NCBI RefSeq assembly: GCF_001659605.2
Contig: NC_035178.2
Location: forward strand, 8,006,062-8,070,061
Direction of reading: 5' to 3'
DNA length: 64,000 bases
DNA from: Manihot esculenta
Lineage: Eukaryota > Streptophyta > Magnoliopsida > Malpighiales > Euphorbiaceae
Below, one piece after another: positions 1 to 17,898 of this stretch. The position numbers and the translations under genes were made by a program. Numbering within the stretch: the first letter of the stretch is position 1; every line of letters begins with the position of its first letter. Below the pieces are notes generated by a model. That model did no database searches. It was not told where the DNA came from and saw nothing but the letters and a program-made list of their open reading frames with translations.

Positions 1-401
1 TTGCTTTAATTCTCCTCACAATGATGTGTATAATGGCAAATAATGTTCAATTAGTGTACAACTGATGGAATTAATTTTGGTCTTGCAAATCTAGCTCTTT
101 TAAGTTCATTCGGTCCAATAGACTGACGAAGAAGGGGCCACCATGCATGGGTAAAATTAATAATTCTGTGTTTCATAGATGTGATTTAGCTTCAAAGCTG
201 AAAGGGCAGGATATGGAAACACTTCTTTTCATTATTTATTAGAACATCAGGCAATTTATCGTACAAACAAGTACATTCCTGTACAAATTCTGTGTGGAAA
301 AGAAGATGCTCTATTACATTCCTGCAAACATAGAACACACAATCATATGATATAAGATTGCTTCCCTCCTGGTTTCAAGTGGTAGATGAAGGTTTTTTCT
401 A
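1..401. other. 3' flank of ADH-A
   Basis: This stretch lies downstream of the ADH-A stop codon and most likely holds its 3' untranslated region and terminator. No coding exon, RNA gene or repeat was recognised in it. Confidence 0.5.
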
Positions 402-2430
<2,029 letters not shown>

Positions 2431-2545
2431 CTTTCCTCTCTTTCTCTGCTTCAGAAAAATTAAGCTTTTGCTTAGAAGTCTGTAAGAATTCAACAGTTGA
2501 TTTTGAGTTTTGTTGTTGATGTTGGATATGGCCCCAATTTACATG

Positions 2546-2553
2546 TATTTATA
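2546..2553 (-). promoter_or_regulatory. TATA box of ADH-A
   Basis: TATAAATA on the minus strand lies about 115 bases upstream of the ADH-A start codon, a normal distance for a plant core promoter with a short 5' leader. Confidence 0.6.
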
Positions 2554-3981
2554 GCCCAAGTTAAATCAGAGATATAGTTATTATTAATAGTAATATTGGA
2601 GAATTAATTCATTAAGACAGCTTCTAAATTGCGGCGCAAATACAAGAGGTTCTGCGAAAACCATTCCCAGGTTTTAGTTCATAGGATTTTTGTCCCTGGT
2701 TTTACTATTTTAAATAGTTGTATCGAGGTGGTGTCACCTTCAAGATTTTCAACAGACTATGCAATTGGACCCACCAAATGAATATGTTTTTATTTTATTT
2801 TTCCTTAGTCAACCGCCAATCAGATTATTTAAATCACTTTTGCTGATAGAATTTGCAAATAAATAAAAAACAGACTTTTATCCACTTGGCACTTCGTTGC
2901 TTATAATTCTAGCATTCGAACGAAACTGTGGCTGCCAGGTGGACTTGAGTAACGGAAGCTGGTTTAAGGTATTTGATTGGTACACTTTTGGTTTATTTTT
3001 TAATTTGATTAATTGGGTTACAAATTTAATTTATTAGTTTAATAAATTATTTTAGAACTAATAATTTTTTTATAGTGACTATTTAACTATTTTTCTATTT
3101 TAAAATAAATCTTCTTACATTTTTTAAATTATTAAAAATTATTTTTTATGAGATTTTTTAAAAATTAATTTTGTATCTTTTATAAAAATATTATCCCAAA
3201 AGTGAATACAAATATTTTCAAACTGTTATTGTTATGCAAATTTAAAAATTTCTAATCCTATGTATAAATACGTTATTTTAAATATTAGTCATAATCAAAT
3301 TTATAAAAGTATTTGAAAATTTCTATCAAATATTAAAAATTGATACTTATAATATACATATATTAAATTTATATTTGAAATAATAATTTTAAATACTTGG
3401 TTAATTTATATTAAATTTATAAAAGTATTTTATATTTAAACTCCAAGGTTTAGTCTGGTGGAAAGTGCATCCTGTAGCCTTGAAAGGTCTAAGGTTCGAC
3501 TCCCCCAACCCCTATTTTAAAAAAAAAAAAAATACTTGGTTAATTTTAAAATATTTATTTATGAATAACAATTGTTATTAATAATTTAAAATTTGGGTAT
3601 TTTTTACGAGTAATTAAACACTTCCCTGTAGTATTAACAAAGAGAAAGCTTCCAATAAAAATAAAAGCAGCCACTGAAGATTGTGCATTCTTCATAACTT
3701 ATATTTTGCAAACTCACATTATTTCCCCAGTATGGGATATTGGAACCAAACTTGTCCATATACACGCAGACAGCAATCTCACTCAGACAGACACATTCAC
3801 AGTAAAAAACCAAACATGTAATTTCATCTGCAAAACTAGAAATGGAGAACACCATGTTTCCAAGATGTTCTGTTATCCAAATGTGTTGAACACTTGAATA
3901 CTGGCCTTGTCTTGCAGAGGCTACGATTATACCAACTTTTATTTTTTTACAATAAGATACTGAATTGCTTGAAGGTTGGAT
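2554..3981. other. Spacer between ADH-A and ADH-B
   Basis: AT-rich spacer holding the distal promoter of ADH-A, a SINE insertion (separate entry) and the 3' flank of ADH-B. The part from about 3623 is homologous to the 3' flank of ADH-C near 10810, so it belongs to the duplicated unit. About 195 bases at roughly 3655-3850 are present here but absent from the ADH-C flank. No further coding sequence was seen. Confidence 0.6.
3408..3530 (+). mobile_element. tRNA-derived SINE with poly(A) tail
   Basis: The segment contains a near-perfect RNA polymerase III internal promoter: an A-box-like TAGTCTGGTGG at about 3454 and a perfect B box GGTTCGACTCC at about 3493. These are followed by CCCAACCCCTA and a run of about 14 A residues. 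A 16-base direct repeat, AATACTTGGTTAATTT, flanks it at 3392-3407 and 3531-3546 and looks like a target-site duplication made by LINE-type retroposition. The tRNA-like body is short and the first 30 or so bases are AT-rich, so the exact 5' end is uncertain. Confidence 0.65.
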
Positions 3982-5916
<1,935 letters not shown>

Positions 5917-5968
5917 GGCTGTTTCTTTCAATTCTTTTATGTTGTAGAGACAATCAAAAGGCCGAGCC

Positions 5969-5975
5969 TTATATA
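5969..5975 (-). promoter_or_regulatory. TATA box of ADH-B
   Basis: TATATAA on the minus strand lies about 55 bases upstream of the ADH-B start. The surrounding motif, TATATAAGGC, is shared in altered form by ADH-C (GTATAAGGC), which supports a common promoter. Confidence 0.55.
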
Positions 5976-6305
5976 GGGAAAATTATAGAACGTTTATATG
6001 ATATAACAAGTTAACAGGATGAAGACGAGTGTATAAAAAAATAAAAATTAATTAGTTATTATATTTTAAAAATTTACTCATATACTTTTTTAAAAATATA
6101 TATTTATTTATTAATTTTTTATTAACATTATATAAAATTTAATTATTTCCGGTCAATCGAATTTTTACTGCTGTTCAACTTATTTTTGAAGTGACTTATC
6201 ATCCGGTTCAGTGGATAGAATGCAATTTATAATGGTAAGTGTATCAAAATAAATTTGAAATACATGTAATTAAATAAATTTAAAAAATTTCAGATTTTAT
6301 TATCT

Positions 6306-6505
6306 TAATTCTCAATTTTCAATTAAACAAATAATAAAATAATATAAATGAAAATTACACATTTATACAAAATTTTGTATTTGATAAAATTGTAAATAAT
6401 ATAACAATCCTCAACTTTCAGTTAAAAATAATAATAAAATAATATAAATAAAAATTACACATTTATACGAAATTTTGTATTTGATAAAATTGTAAATAAT
6501 TTAAT
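6306..6505. repeat. Tandem duplication, two units of about 100 bp
   Basis: Two adjacent AT-rich copies offset by exactly 100 bases share long blocks, including AAAATTACACATTTATAC and AATTTTGTATTTGATAAAAT. They differ by a few substitutions. No function is apparent. Confidence 0.8.
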
Positions 6506-9500
6506 TATATTTTTACTAATATTGTTTCAATATTATAATGTAATCACCAAATAAAAATTCATTTAATAAATATTGAGTTAATTTTATATGAAATATAAAT
6601 TTAAAATATTAAATAATAAATATTGATCAAAATATATATTTATATCTCTATATTATTTGAAATTAATTTATTAAAAATTTAAAGTAAAATTATAACATGT
6701 TAAATGCTTAAATCTATAAAAATCATATGAATTATTTTAAAAAATTAAAATATATTTTATATTATTAATTATATTCTAAATTTTGCTAGTTGTAATAATA
6801 AATATATTACTTACATATGATATTGTGGATCATATTACTAACTTTTTAAGAGAATTTACACATGCTTTAGTTGAAACTCATAATAAACTAAAAAAAAAAA
6901 GTTTAAATAGAAGTTAGAAATGTTAAAATTCAAAAAAAAAAAAATTTAGTCAGAAAGTTAAATTTTTTAATTTTGTAATGATTATCTGAAATTAATTATC
7001 ACGATTAAGTTTGACAAAATTTAATTATTATTTAAAAAATTATTATAAATTTTTAAAATACACACTTTCTCTAAATTTTAAATATTAAAAATTTTTAATA
7101 TTAAGCACACTTTTTTTTTCTAAACTTTAAAACTTTAATACTTTGTTTCGAATAAAAAATTTTATAAAAATTTAATTTAATTGAATTTTTACAAAATTTT
7201 AATTTAAAATAAAAAATTAAAATTTTTTAGTTAAAATTTTTTTATCATATATAAAAATAAAATTATAAATAATTTTATAAAAATTTATTTAATTTTATTT
7301 TATAAAATTAAACATGACAAACCAGCCATAAATATTGAATTTCTCGTACACTTATCATCTTAAATTCGTGAGTATTATAATTTATTTTTATTTTAAATGT
7401 GATATATTATAATTCTGAAAAATTTAAATAGAGTTAAAATTTTATTAATTTTATTTTTTATTTTTATTAATTTTTATAAAAATAAATTTAAAAGAAAAAA
7501 ATTTATTTTATTTTTTTAAAAATATATATATGTTACATCACATATTAAAATCATTATTTTAATTTTCTTTTGTTTAAAGGTGAAAGGAAAGTTTCATTTT
7601 TTTTTAGTTTTTTAAAAATTTTAATACAAATCAATTTAAAAGGAAAAACTAATTTTTTAAATTTATTTTTAAATTTTTTTAATGTTTCATCAGATATTAA
7701 AGTTATTATATTTTAATTTTTCCTTTTATAAAATAAGAGTACCTTTTTGTCTTAATTGAATTATAATAAAATAAAATTTTACTTAAAGTAATTTTAGTAA
7801 AAAAAGATTATGAATGTTAAATATATATAAATTTTTAATTTAAATAATAAATATTTAAAATCAATTAATTAACTTTAGTCTTTATTTTAATAAATATAAA
7901 TATATAATGGATATTTTAAATAATTCCTTTATTTACCTCTCATATAAATTATAGATCATAAAAAATATGTCAAAATAAAAACTAAAAAATATAATTACAA
8001 ATATATTGAGTTTCATTATAATTTTTTATAATGTTATTTATTTTTTAAATAATTAGGGATATTTTTAATAGTCCTGTTATTCCTCATCTCTCTTTTTTTT
8101 AATTTTATATATATTACAAATTATTTATTAATTACAAATTATAAATACTTATATAAATTGTAATATAATATTACAAAAAAATTAATGGAATAAGAATATT
8201 AATTAAATTAGTTAAAATATAAATTTGTAGTTAATTTATTAATTTTATAAATACCAAAAATAATTATATTATAATTTTTTTATTATATATATCTTGTTTA
8301 AATTATAATATAACACCAAATATAATGTACTTTTTAATGAAAATCAAGTTAATTTTACAAGAGAAATAAATTTAAAATATTAGATTATGAATATACTCTT
8401 AATATAAAAATTATAATAATACATTATTTATAATTATATTTATATTATTTATAGTTGAAAATTTTTTTTAAATATATAAATTTAACTTTTAAATGATAAA
8501 AAAATTATGATATTAGATAATAAATGCCTTGTGTTTTAAGAATATATTTAAATCACTATAAATATAAATTTGAATTAAAATAATTATTCACAATAAATAT
8601 GTTAAATATGATATTATTGATCATATTCCAAATGTTTTTTAGATTTTATGTATGTTTTTATAATTTTTATGTTTAAACTCATGATAAAGTATAAAAATAT
8701 TAAAATAAAAAACTTAAACAAAAGGATTTAGTTATGTTGAATCCATGTCGATTGTGCGCGCTTTGTACAGATCATAGACACTCTTTTTATTATTTTTTAT
8801 TTATAATTTATAATTTTATATTTCTATTCTTAAAATAAATTAATGATATATCAAAATTTATTTATAATTTATAAAATTTTAAGTATAATTGTAATTAAAA
8901 ATATTATTTTATGATATAAATTTAAGTAATTATATAATATAATTAAAATATTTTAAAATTTTAAAATTATTATTGTATATATATCTAGTTAGTTAAAATT
9001 TTATTTATTAGAATTAACTTTATTAATATAAATTTAATTATAATTGTTTATTTTAATATATACCAATAAAATGTCATACAAGTATAATATAACATTTTTA
9101 TTAATATAATATTTTTTATATGGGAATGATGAATATTTTATTAATAAATTTAAAAGTGATTAAATTTTTTTATATAATAAAATTAATTTTAAAAAATTAG
9201 AGATATTTAATATATTATTTAAAAACTAATTAGTTTTTATTTTAAAAAAGTTCACTATTAAAAATAAATAAAAAAAAATATTTTAGAAACTAATATATTT
9301 TTGCCTTCAAAAATTCATCATTAAAAACATATAATATAATATATAAAAATAAATTAATATCTATCTCAAAAATTAATAATTAAAATTAAATAATAAATAA
9401 TATTTAAAAATCAATAATTATTTATCTTGAAAAATTTATCATTAGAAATAAATAAAATAATTTTTTGAGACAGATAAAATTTTAATTTAAATAACAATCA

Positions 9501-9684
9501 TTAATAATAAATTTATTATTTGTCTTAAAGTATAAGTCTTTAAAAAAAATATTTTATAATAGTGTTAAGAAAATAAATTTTAAATTTTTAAAAAACATAA
9601 TTTTATGAATAATTATAATTAAATTATTTAATAAATTTCATCAACTATTTAAATTTAAAATATAAAATTTAAATTTGTAAAAAT

Positions 9685-9787
9685 ATAAGTGTAATAGATA
9701 ATGAGTTAGATTATTTAAATTTAAAAAAATTTAAAATCTATATATATATATATAAGTGTAATAGGTAATGAGTTAGATTATTTAAAT
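9685..9787. repeat. Tandem duplication with about 67-bp period
   Basis: The block ATAAGTGTAATAG(A/G)TAATGAG, followed by TTAGATTATTTAAAT, occurs at 9685 and again at about 9752. The copies are separated by a (TA)n run. Confidence 0.75.
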
Positions 9788-10979
9788 ATACGATATTAAT
9801 TTTGATATCCACTAAAAAAAGTAAAATTAAAATTAAATTATATATATATATATATAACTTATTCCTCTTAATCATTGAATTAGCGAGTCTATTTTTTAAA
9901 AAATTTAATTATTATATATTTCTATATTTTAGCAGCTTATAATTGTATCATAAAATATTTTTTATAATTAAATATTTTCTAAAATAACTAAAAAATACCT
10001 CTAAAAATAAAACATAAAATTTAGAAATTGTGCATTCTCACAATCTATCAATATTTTGATAATTTTTATATATAATATAATTATTTTACATATTTATTAT
10101 AATAAATTATTTACGTAAAATAAAAAACTAACAAATATTATAAATAAAAAATAAACATCAATTATCTTTAGTTTATTGATATCTTATTTATAAATAGGAT
10201 AATTTTCACCATTCTACACGTTGGCTGTGGCCCACTAGGCTGCCGTTGAATTTTTCCTTTTTTTATTTTTTTTTAAGTCACATCGCATAGTAATTGCAAG
10301 GAAAAAAAAGTTTATTAATAAAAAGGTTTTGAACTCTTTAACGAATTTCTCATTTTCGGAAATAAATAAATAAATAGGTATTCGTCACGGATTGAAATCT
10401 TATGTAATGTTTATTTATATTATAACTAATAAAATAAATGTAAAAATAATAAATTATAATTAAATTTAATTGAAAGGAGCATTTTCAAATCCCAATTTAT
10501 AAATAAATAAAAAAAAATATTTACATGAATAGATCTATTAGATTGCACCTTGAAGTGAGCAAGGATCAAAATTTGATTCACCTGACGTAACTAAGATTTC
10601 TCTTTCTAAAATTCAAACCTTTACTTTCATTGCTAGAAATTTAGTCCGTGTCATAATTTGCTTTGACATTTTACAAATTTTGGATGCAGATAAAAAGATT
10701 TTTGATAAGAATCCCAACTTTTAATAAGAATTGCAGACTTTTCTAACTTTGAAAAGAATTTAGCAGAGCTTTAATCGAAAGAAAATACTTATGATCCATT
10801 AATTAAATACTTCACTGTAGTATTGTCATAGAGAAAGCTTGCAATAAAAACACACTGACAAGATGTTCTGTTATCCAAATGTGTTGAACACATGAAGGCT
10901 GGCCTTGTCTTGCAGAGGCTACGATTATACCAACTTTTATTATTTTACAATAAGAGACTGAATTGCTTGAAGATTGGAT

Positions 10980-13003
<2,024 letters not shown>

Positions 13004-13053
13004 GGCTGTTTCTTTCAATTCTTTTACGTTGCAGAGACAATCAAAAGGCACAG

Positions 13054-13061
13054 CCTTATAC
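13054..13061 (-). promoter_or_regulatory. TATA-like element of ADH-C
   Basis: GTATAAGG on the minus strand about 50 bases upstream of the ADH-C start sits in the position of the ADH-B TATATAAGG box. It is a weaker match to the TATA consensus than its duplicate. Confidence 0.45.
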
Positions 13062-16000
13062 AGTGTAGCAGACTTCTACAACTGTTCTTATCTTTGAAGT
13101 GGCTTATTATCCCACTTGCTGGATAGGGTGCTATTTATGGGCCGAGATCAATAAATTCCTCTCAGATTATTATTATTATTATTATTATTATTACATTTAT
13201 TTTTTTAATATGAATTTTTTCATCTAAAATTTTCATTATTATGTTATCATATTATTTTAATTTATTCAGTTTTGTTTGAAGGAATCTAAATTACAAATAT
13301 GAAAAGGAAAAGTTTAGTTAACAAGACAGAGACTACTCGTATAGGTTGAAGAAGATATAACAATGGCTGTCGCAATACATAGTTGGCTAGTGGCTGGCTA
13401 CTGTTATATATTTTCAAAGCTATATTATGAAAATTCCAAAATGTCATTTTTATCCATCGAGCACAAATTGGATTAATGAACTTTGTTTTTGTTGGAAAGT
13501 TGGTTGGATAAAAACTCTATCCTAATCGATTTGATTTCTAAATATGATAAGTTCGAATTTAATTTTTAGATTAATTTAGTAAATGAGTCAAACTTAAATT
13601 TAATAGTATTCAACTCATGAATAGTTCGTGAAATACATAGAAATTAATATTATAAGAAAAATAAACTCAAATTTCAATTTTTATAAGTTAAATATAAATT
13701 TTATAAAATTAAGTTTTATATAATTAATTACATTTGTAATTTAGTTGAAAGTAAATGGTCTATGTTCAAATAGTTAAATTAAAATTATCTTTTTCATTTA
13801 AATTAGAGGTAGATTATTTATGTTATATTGGAATTATTCACCAAATTAATTTATAATTTAAGACTCTATTTATTTTGTCAAAAATATTATTTATATTTTT
13901 TATACTTAAAATAATAAAAAAATTATTCAAAAAAAATATTTTTTTAATAAAAAATTACTTATTCGTCTAAAAAAAATTTTAATAGTCTCATTAATACCAT
14001 TAATATTTATATAATACATAAATTTTAGTAACATATTTTGTTTTTTAATGTTGTGTTTAAACAGTAAAAAAAATGATTTTCTCTTGAAAAAGATAATTAT
14101 TTTTTTCTTTTTTTGATACTTATGAAAATTCCTAAGTGTCATTGTTATGCATTGTCCACCTCAGCTTGCCATTTTTTCTCGTGGCCAAAAAATCCCTGCC
14201 ATTGAAGATGGACTCTGATGGTTTTGAACCGGTTTCTTGTGAAGTTGGTATTATCGCAATTCCAATAGAAGCATTTTAGATCATTATAGTCATAACTTAT
14301 AAAAGATAAAATACCTATTTTAGCCCTTCTGCATTTAGATGTTTAATTTTTTTTTATTGTTGAATTAATATGCAGAATTTCATTATATCCAATTAATTTT
14401 TGATAATTTATAATATAGCTTTTAGATTTGAAAATCTAACGCTTAGTTTATACTTTTTAATGAAAAATTATTTAGTTTCTAAAGTTTCATATTATTAATA
14501 AAATAATTATTTATTAAAATTTACAATTAGAATATAATAATTTAGTATTTCTAATTTCATTTTTCATAACTATTTGATCTTTTAATCGGAACATTTTTAA
14601 AATTTTTTAAATTATTTAGTTTCTAAAGTTTCATATTATAAACAAAATAAATTTTTAAATTTAAACAGGAAGAAAATTAATATAAGATTATATATAGTTA
14701 TTAAATTAAGTTTCATTTAATTTTAAAAATAAATTAGTAATTAAATTTTAATTTATAAATATAAAAATTTAAAAATAATATTTTGTTAAACTTTTGTGTT
14801 TATTTGGTGATAACTGATTGATTTTGATGTTTCAATTTTAATTGTAGTATATATATTGGAAGTCATTTAAGATGTAATTAAAAATTTGAGGGATAAATTA
14901 ATAAAAATTTAAAATTTATATAGCTATTAAAATTTTTTATGAATTTTTGGAAGGCTAAAAGAGGATTTTAAATACCAATTAATAAAAGAGAATAAATTTT
15001 ACTATACATGTTTAATTAAAAAAATTTTTTTTGGCAGTTTTCCTGACCTCTCGATTCCACGAGAATTGAAATAAAAAAAAATCGATTAAATCAAATTATT
15101 TTGTAAATATAATTTAATTTTTTATACATTTCGATTAGATTCAATTTTTAATTTTAAAAATTTTGATTATTTTAATTTGATTTAATTTTAATTAGAAAAA
15201 AATCTAAAAATCAAACCAAAACCAATTAGTAATAATAATATATTATTTTTAATAATTTAAAGAGATTAAATCATATTAAAGTTAAAATATTTTAATTAAA
15301 TTTTAAAATATTAAGAATAAAGAGTAAAAAATAAAAAATTTATTAAAAATTCAAACCGATGAAATTAAATTGAATTGAACCGAATCAGATTTATTTAATT
15401 CGATTTGATTTGTATAAATACTAAAATTTTAATTTTTAATTTATTCAATTTGATTCGATTTTAAATTAAATCTAGTGAATGCTAACATTAGATTCTACCA
15501 CTGTTTATATTATAAAATATATTTAAATAAATATATCGCTTGCATATGATATTATGGATTATATTACTATTATACAAGAGACTTTATATTAAAAAATAAA
15601 GATTGGGAGAAATATTTCTAAATAATAATTAGGGTTAAAACAGCACGTAATATTTAAAATAATAATAAAAAATAATTTATATATATATTACCTTCTGCAC
15701 TTTAAGGTAATAAATTTTTATATATTTTTTAAATGTTAAAATATAATTATATTATAATCCTTAAAATTTTTATAAAGATTTACAATTTATTTTCTATATT
15801 TTTAAATAATAAATAATTCAATTCTTAAAATTTTTTTCTTAATAAAATATATAATCTCTTAAATTTACGGTTAATCATAAAAAAAGATAAAGTCTAATTA
15901 AAATCTTCACTTTAATTTTCTCAATTTTTATTATATATTAAGATATTTTATAGTAATTTTATATTAAATATTTTTTAATTATATAAACTCCAAACTCTTA

Positions 16001-16440
16001 ACATTTAAATTTCTTAATCTCCAATTTATATTAAAGTATTTTATTATATTTTTATATTAAATATTTTCTCAGTTATATTAAGTAAATAAATTTGATACAA
16101 ATTAGTTAATTATTTTTATAAAATTTATATAGTTTTTTTAAATATTTTATAATTAGCACATGCGTGAAATAAATATAAAATATTATATGATTAAATTAAA
16201 TTATTTATATTAATATGATGGAGAAAATATATATATATATATATATATAATCCGCTATTACTTTTTATCTAATAAAAACTAAAAATTAACATTAGAAAAA
16301 TTGATGGAAATTTTCTTTCACTCTCACCCTTCTTCAAATTCAAACAATATTCTTCACCAAACTTTGCTCTGATTTTTCACTGATTCTACTCAATTCTTCT
16401 ATTGATATTGTAAAAAACTGTATTTGTTTTTATTTATATT
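13062..16440. other. AT-rich spacer 5' of ADH-C
   Basis: The first 100 bases or so are the ADH-C promoter. The remainder is AT-rich with no supported gene. Bases 15055-15490 are rich in GAACCGAATC/CGATTTGATT-type motifs like those at the ends of the hAT element further right, and may be a decayed non-autonomous transposon, but I could not define its ends. An (AT)n run lies at 16226-16249. Confidence 0.5.
13165..13192. repeat. (ATT)n microsatellite
   Basis: About nine uninterrupted ATT units lie in the distal ADH-C promoter region. Confidence 0.95.
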
Positions 16441-16634
16441 GCAAGAAAGTGCATTTGTTAAGTGGTTCTTCCAATTTGAGGATGGGTAATGCTGCAACAG
16501 GATATTGCAAGAAAATATGTTTGTTCAATGATTTTTTCAATTTGAGGGTGGGTGATGCTGCAACAGGATATTGCAAGAAAATGCATTTATTTAATGATTC
16601 TTCTAATTTGAGGGTGAGTGATGCTATAACAGGT
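16441..16634 (+). repeat. 66-bp tandem repeat, three copies, open reading frame kept
   Basis: Three diverged copies begin with GCAAGAAA at 16441, 16507 and 16573. A worn fourth may precede them at about 16406. The period of 66 bases equals 22 codons, and one frame (16449-16676) stays open across all copies. It reads a 22-residue unit of the form YCKK-8 variable-NLRVGDAATG. The reading frame runs into the left end of the hAT-like element at 16652. No protein family was recognised. It may be a fragment of a repeat-containing gene cut off by the transposon, or a non-coding minisatellite. Confidence 0.7.
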
Positions 16635-16651
16635 GAAGAGAAACATAGGAC

Positions 16652-17564
16652 TAGGCCTGTGCATATTTCGGTTTAAACTGAAAAACCGAACCGATTAATT
16701 TCGGTTTTTCGGTTCGGTTAATCGGGATGATCAGTTTGATTCGGTTAGTATATTTAAAATTATTCGATTTTCGGTTCGGTTCGGTTTAAACGTGTTAAAT
16801 AACCGATCAAACTGAAATAACCGATTTCATGGCTAATCCCAAGTCCAAGCCCAAGCCCAAGCCCTCCCCTGCCCCTCTGATACCCAACCCTTTCGGCCCA
16901 GGCGTTCGCCTCCCCCCTCTGAGAGTGTACCAATGGCCCCATCCCAAATGTGAAACTTCTGGTACCGCGATAGATGCACCGGCCTGATCACCAGAACGAG
17001 CACCGGACCGGGTCTCTCCGCTTCTGTGGCCTGACCCACCAGCACGCTCCGGATACAATATTCTGTGATCCTTCCCAATCTCAATGTGAATTCTGTTTCG
17101 CTCACCGACCGGACTAGTAGCCTCTTCATACCGTAGAAGCAGGACTGGTTCCGATTTCGGCACTGGGTCCAGGCTAAGCGGTTTAGGAACAGATGCCAGG
17201 TGCGAAGGGTCTAAGTGTATCTCCTGGATTTCCTTGGAGACGCTGGAGATTGTGGGATTATTAATAGATGACTTGAATTTAGATTGTGCGGCAGTATTGT
17301 TATTCTTGTTGCGTTTAGAAGTGAACCAGAGAGAAATAAGGAACAGAACAAGAACTATGGCAGCCCCAACACAGATACCAAGAACTATGGCAGATTTCGG
17401 TTTGAATCGAACCGAACCGAACCGAACCGATTTTTATCGGTTCAGTTCGATTCGATTATATCATTATAATCGGTTTTTTCGATTTTTAAAATTTTAACAC
17501 TTCAGTTTTTGGTTTTTTCGGTTCGGTTCGATTCGAAACCGAACCGACCGATTGCACAGGCCTA
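16652..17564. mobile_element. Non-autonomous hAT-like transposon carrying host gene sequence
   Basis: A 12-base perfect terminal inverted repeat, TAGGCCTGTGCA, begins at 16652 and ends at 17564. It is flanked by 8-base direct repeats, CATAGGAC (16644-16651) and CATAGTAC (17565-17572), that differ at one base; an 8-bp duplication is the hAT hallmark. Inside each end lie dense subterminal motifs of the type CGGTTCGGTT/AACCGAACCG in opposite orientations. There is no transposase coding sequence. The interior is GC-richer than its surroundings and includes a fragment of a receptor-like kinase gene (separate entry). Bases 16833-16915 are a further GC-rich, CCCAAG-repeating piece of unknown origin. 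This is the structure of a gene-capturing (Pack-type) element. Confidence 0.75.
16918..17392 (-). pseudogene. Captured fragment of a receptor-like kinase gene (At1g01540/At4g01330 type)
   Basis: Read on the minus strand, the frame is open and gives a hydrophobic membrane segment (AIVLGICVGAAIVLVLFLIS) followed by a basic stop-transfer TSKRNK. A juxtamembrane part follows with EIGKDHRILYPERAGG, ending with VPEVSHLGWGHWYTLR. The last motif is the signature just before the kinase domain in the plant family of At1g01540. The capture stops right there, before any kinase motif, and also lacks the N-terminal luminal residues. It corresponds to part of the first exon only. A made protein would not be a kinase; antisense or small-RNA effects on the parent gene are possible but not shown. 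Confidence 0.7.
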
Positions 17565-17832
17565 CATAGTACTATTACCTTTATACAATTGTCATCTATA
17601 ATAATAAAAATATATAATTTTTAATTGTAAATGTAATTTCAATTGCATATTTTTTTCTAAAATGTATTTGCAGCGAATAATTTAAAATTAATTTTAATTT
17701 TAATTATTCCAAATGGACATCAACTATCAATGAGTTTACTGGTATATTATTTATAGCTAATTATACACGTTGGCTGTGACTCACCATGCAGCCCTTCAAG
17801 GAAAATTTTTGCACGCGGTTGGCAGGGTAGAC

Positions 17833-17898
17833 TTGACTTCTGCTCTCCAACGTGTCAGTCATTTGGAAAAAAGTGCACATAGCGTGGTTGACTTGACG
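17833..17898 (+). promoter_or_regulatory. W-box cluster upstream of LRR gene 1
   Basis: TTGACT at 17833 and 17888 and TTGACG at 17893 are matches to the TTGAC[CT]-type core bound by WRKY factors, and are common in promoters of defence genes. The second LRR gene has a related block with TTGACG at 21450. Function is inferred from motif and context only. Confidence 0.35.

Larger units (their letters stand above)
5976..10979. other. 5-kb AT-rich spacer between ADH-B and ADH-C
   Basis: Extremely AT-rich DNA with no convincing exon on either strand. Bases 6180-6235 resemble the ADH-C upstream region at about 13095-13150, so the distal promoter was duplicated too. The rest has no counterpart upstream of ADH-C and must have been gained here or lost there. 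It contains two short tandem duplications (separate entries), several (TA)n runs (about 9739-9752 and 9839-9855), and at 10205-10250 a GC-richer segment that recurs upstream of both LRR genes. From about 10810 it is the 3' flank of ADH-C. Confidence 0.6.

Noticed and set aside
13927..14142. 71-codon minus-strand frame rich in Lys/Phe/Ile
   Set aside because: AT-rich chance frame with homopolymers; no homologue recognised.
15055..15490. Second hAT-like element
   Set aside because: Similar subterminal motifs occur but I could not find matching inverted ends or a target duplication.
16808..16942. Plus-strand frame starting MANPKSKPKPKP inside the transposon
   Set aside because: Low-complexity hexamer repeat; might be another captured scrap but nothing supports a gene.
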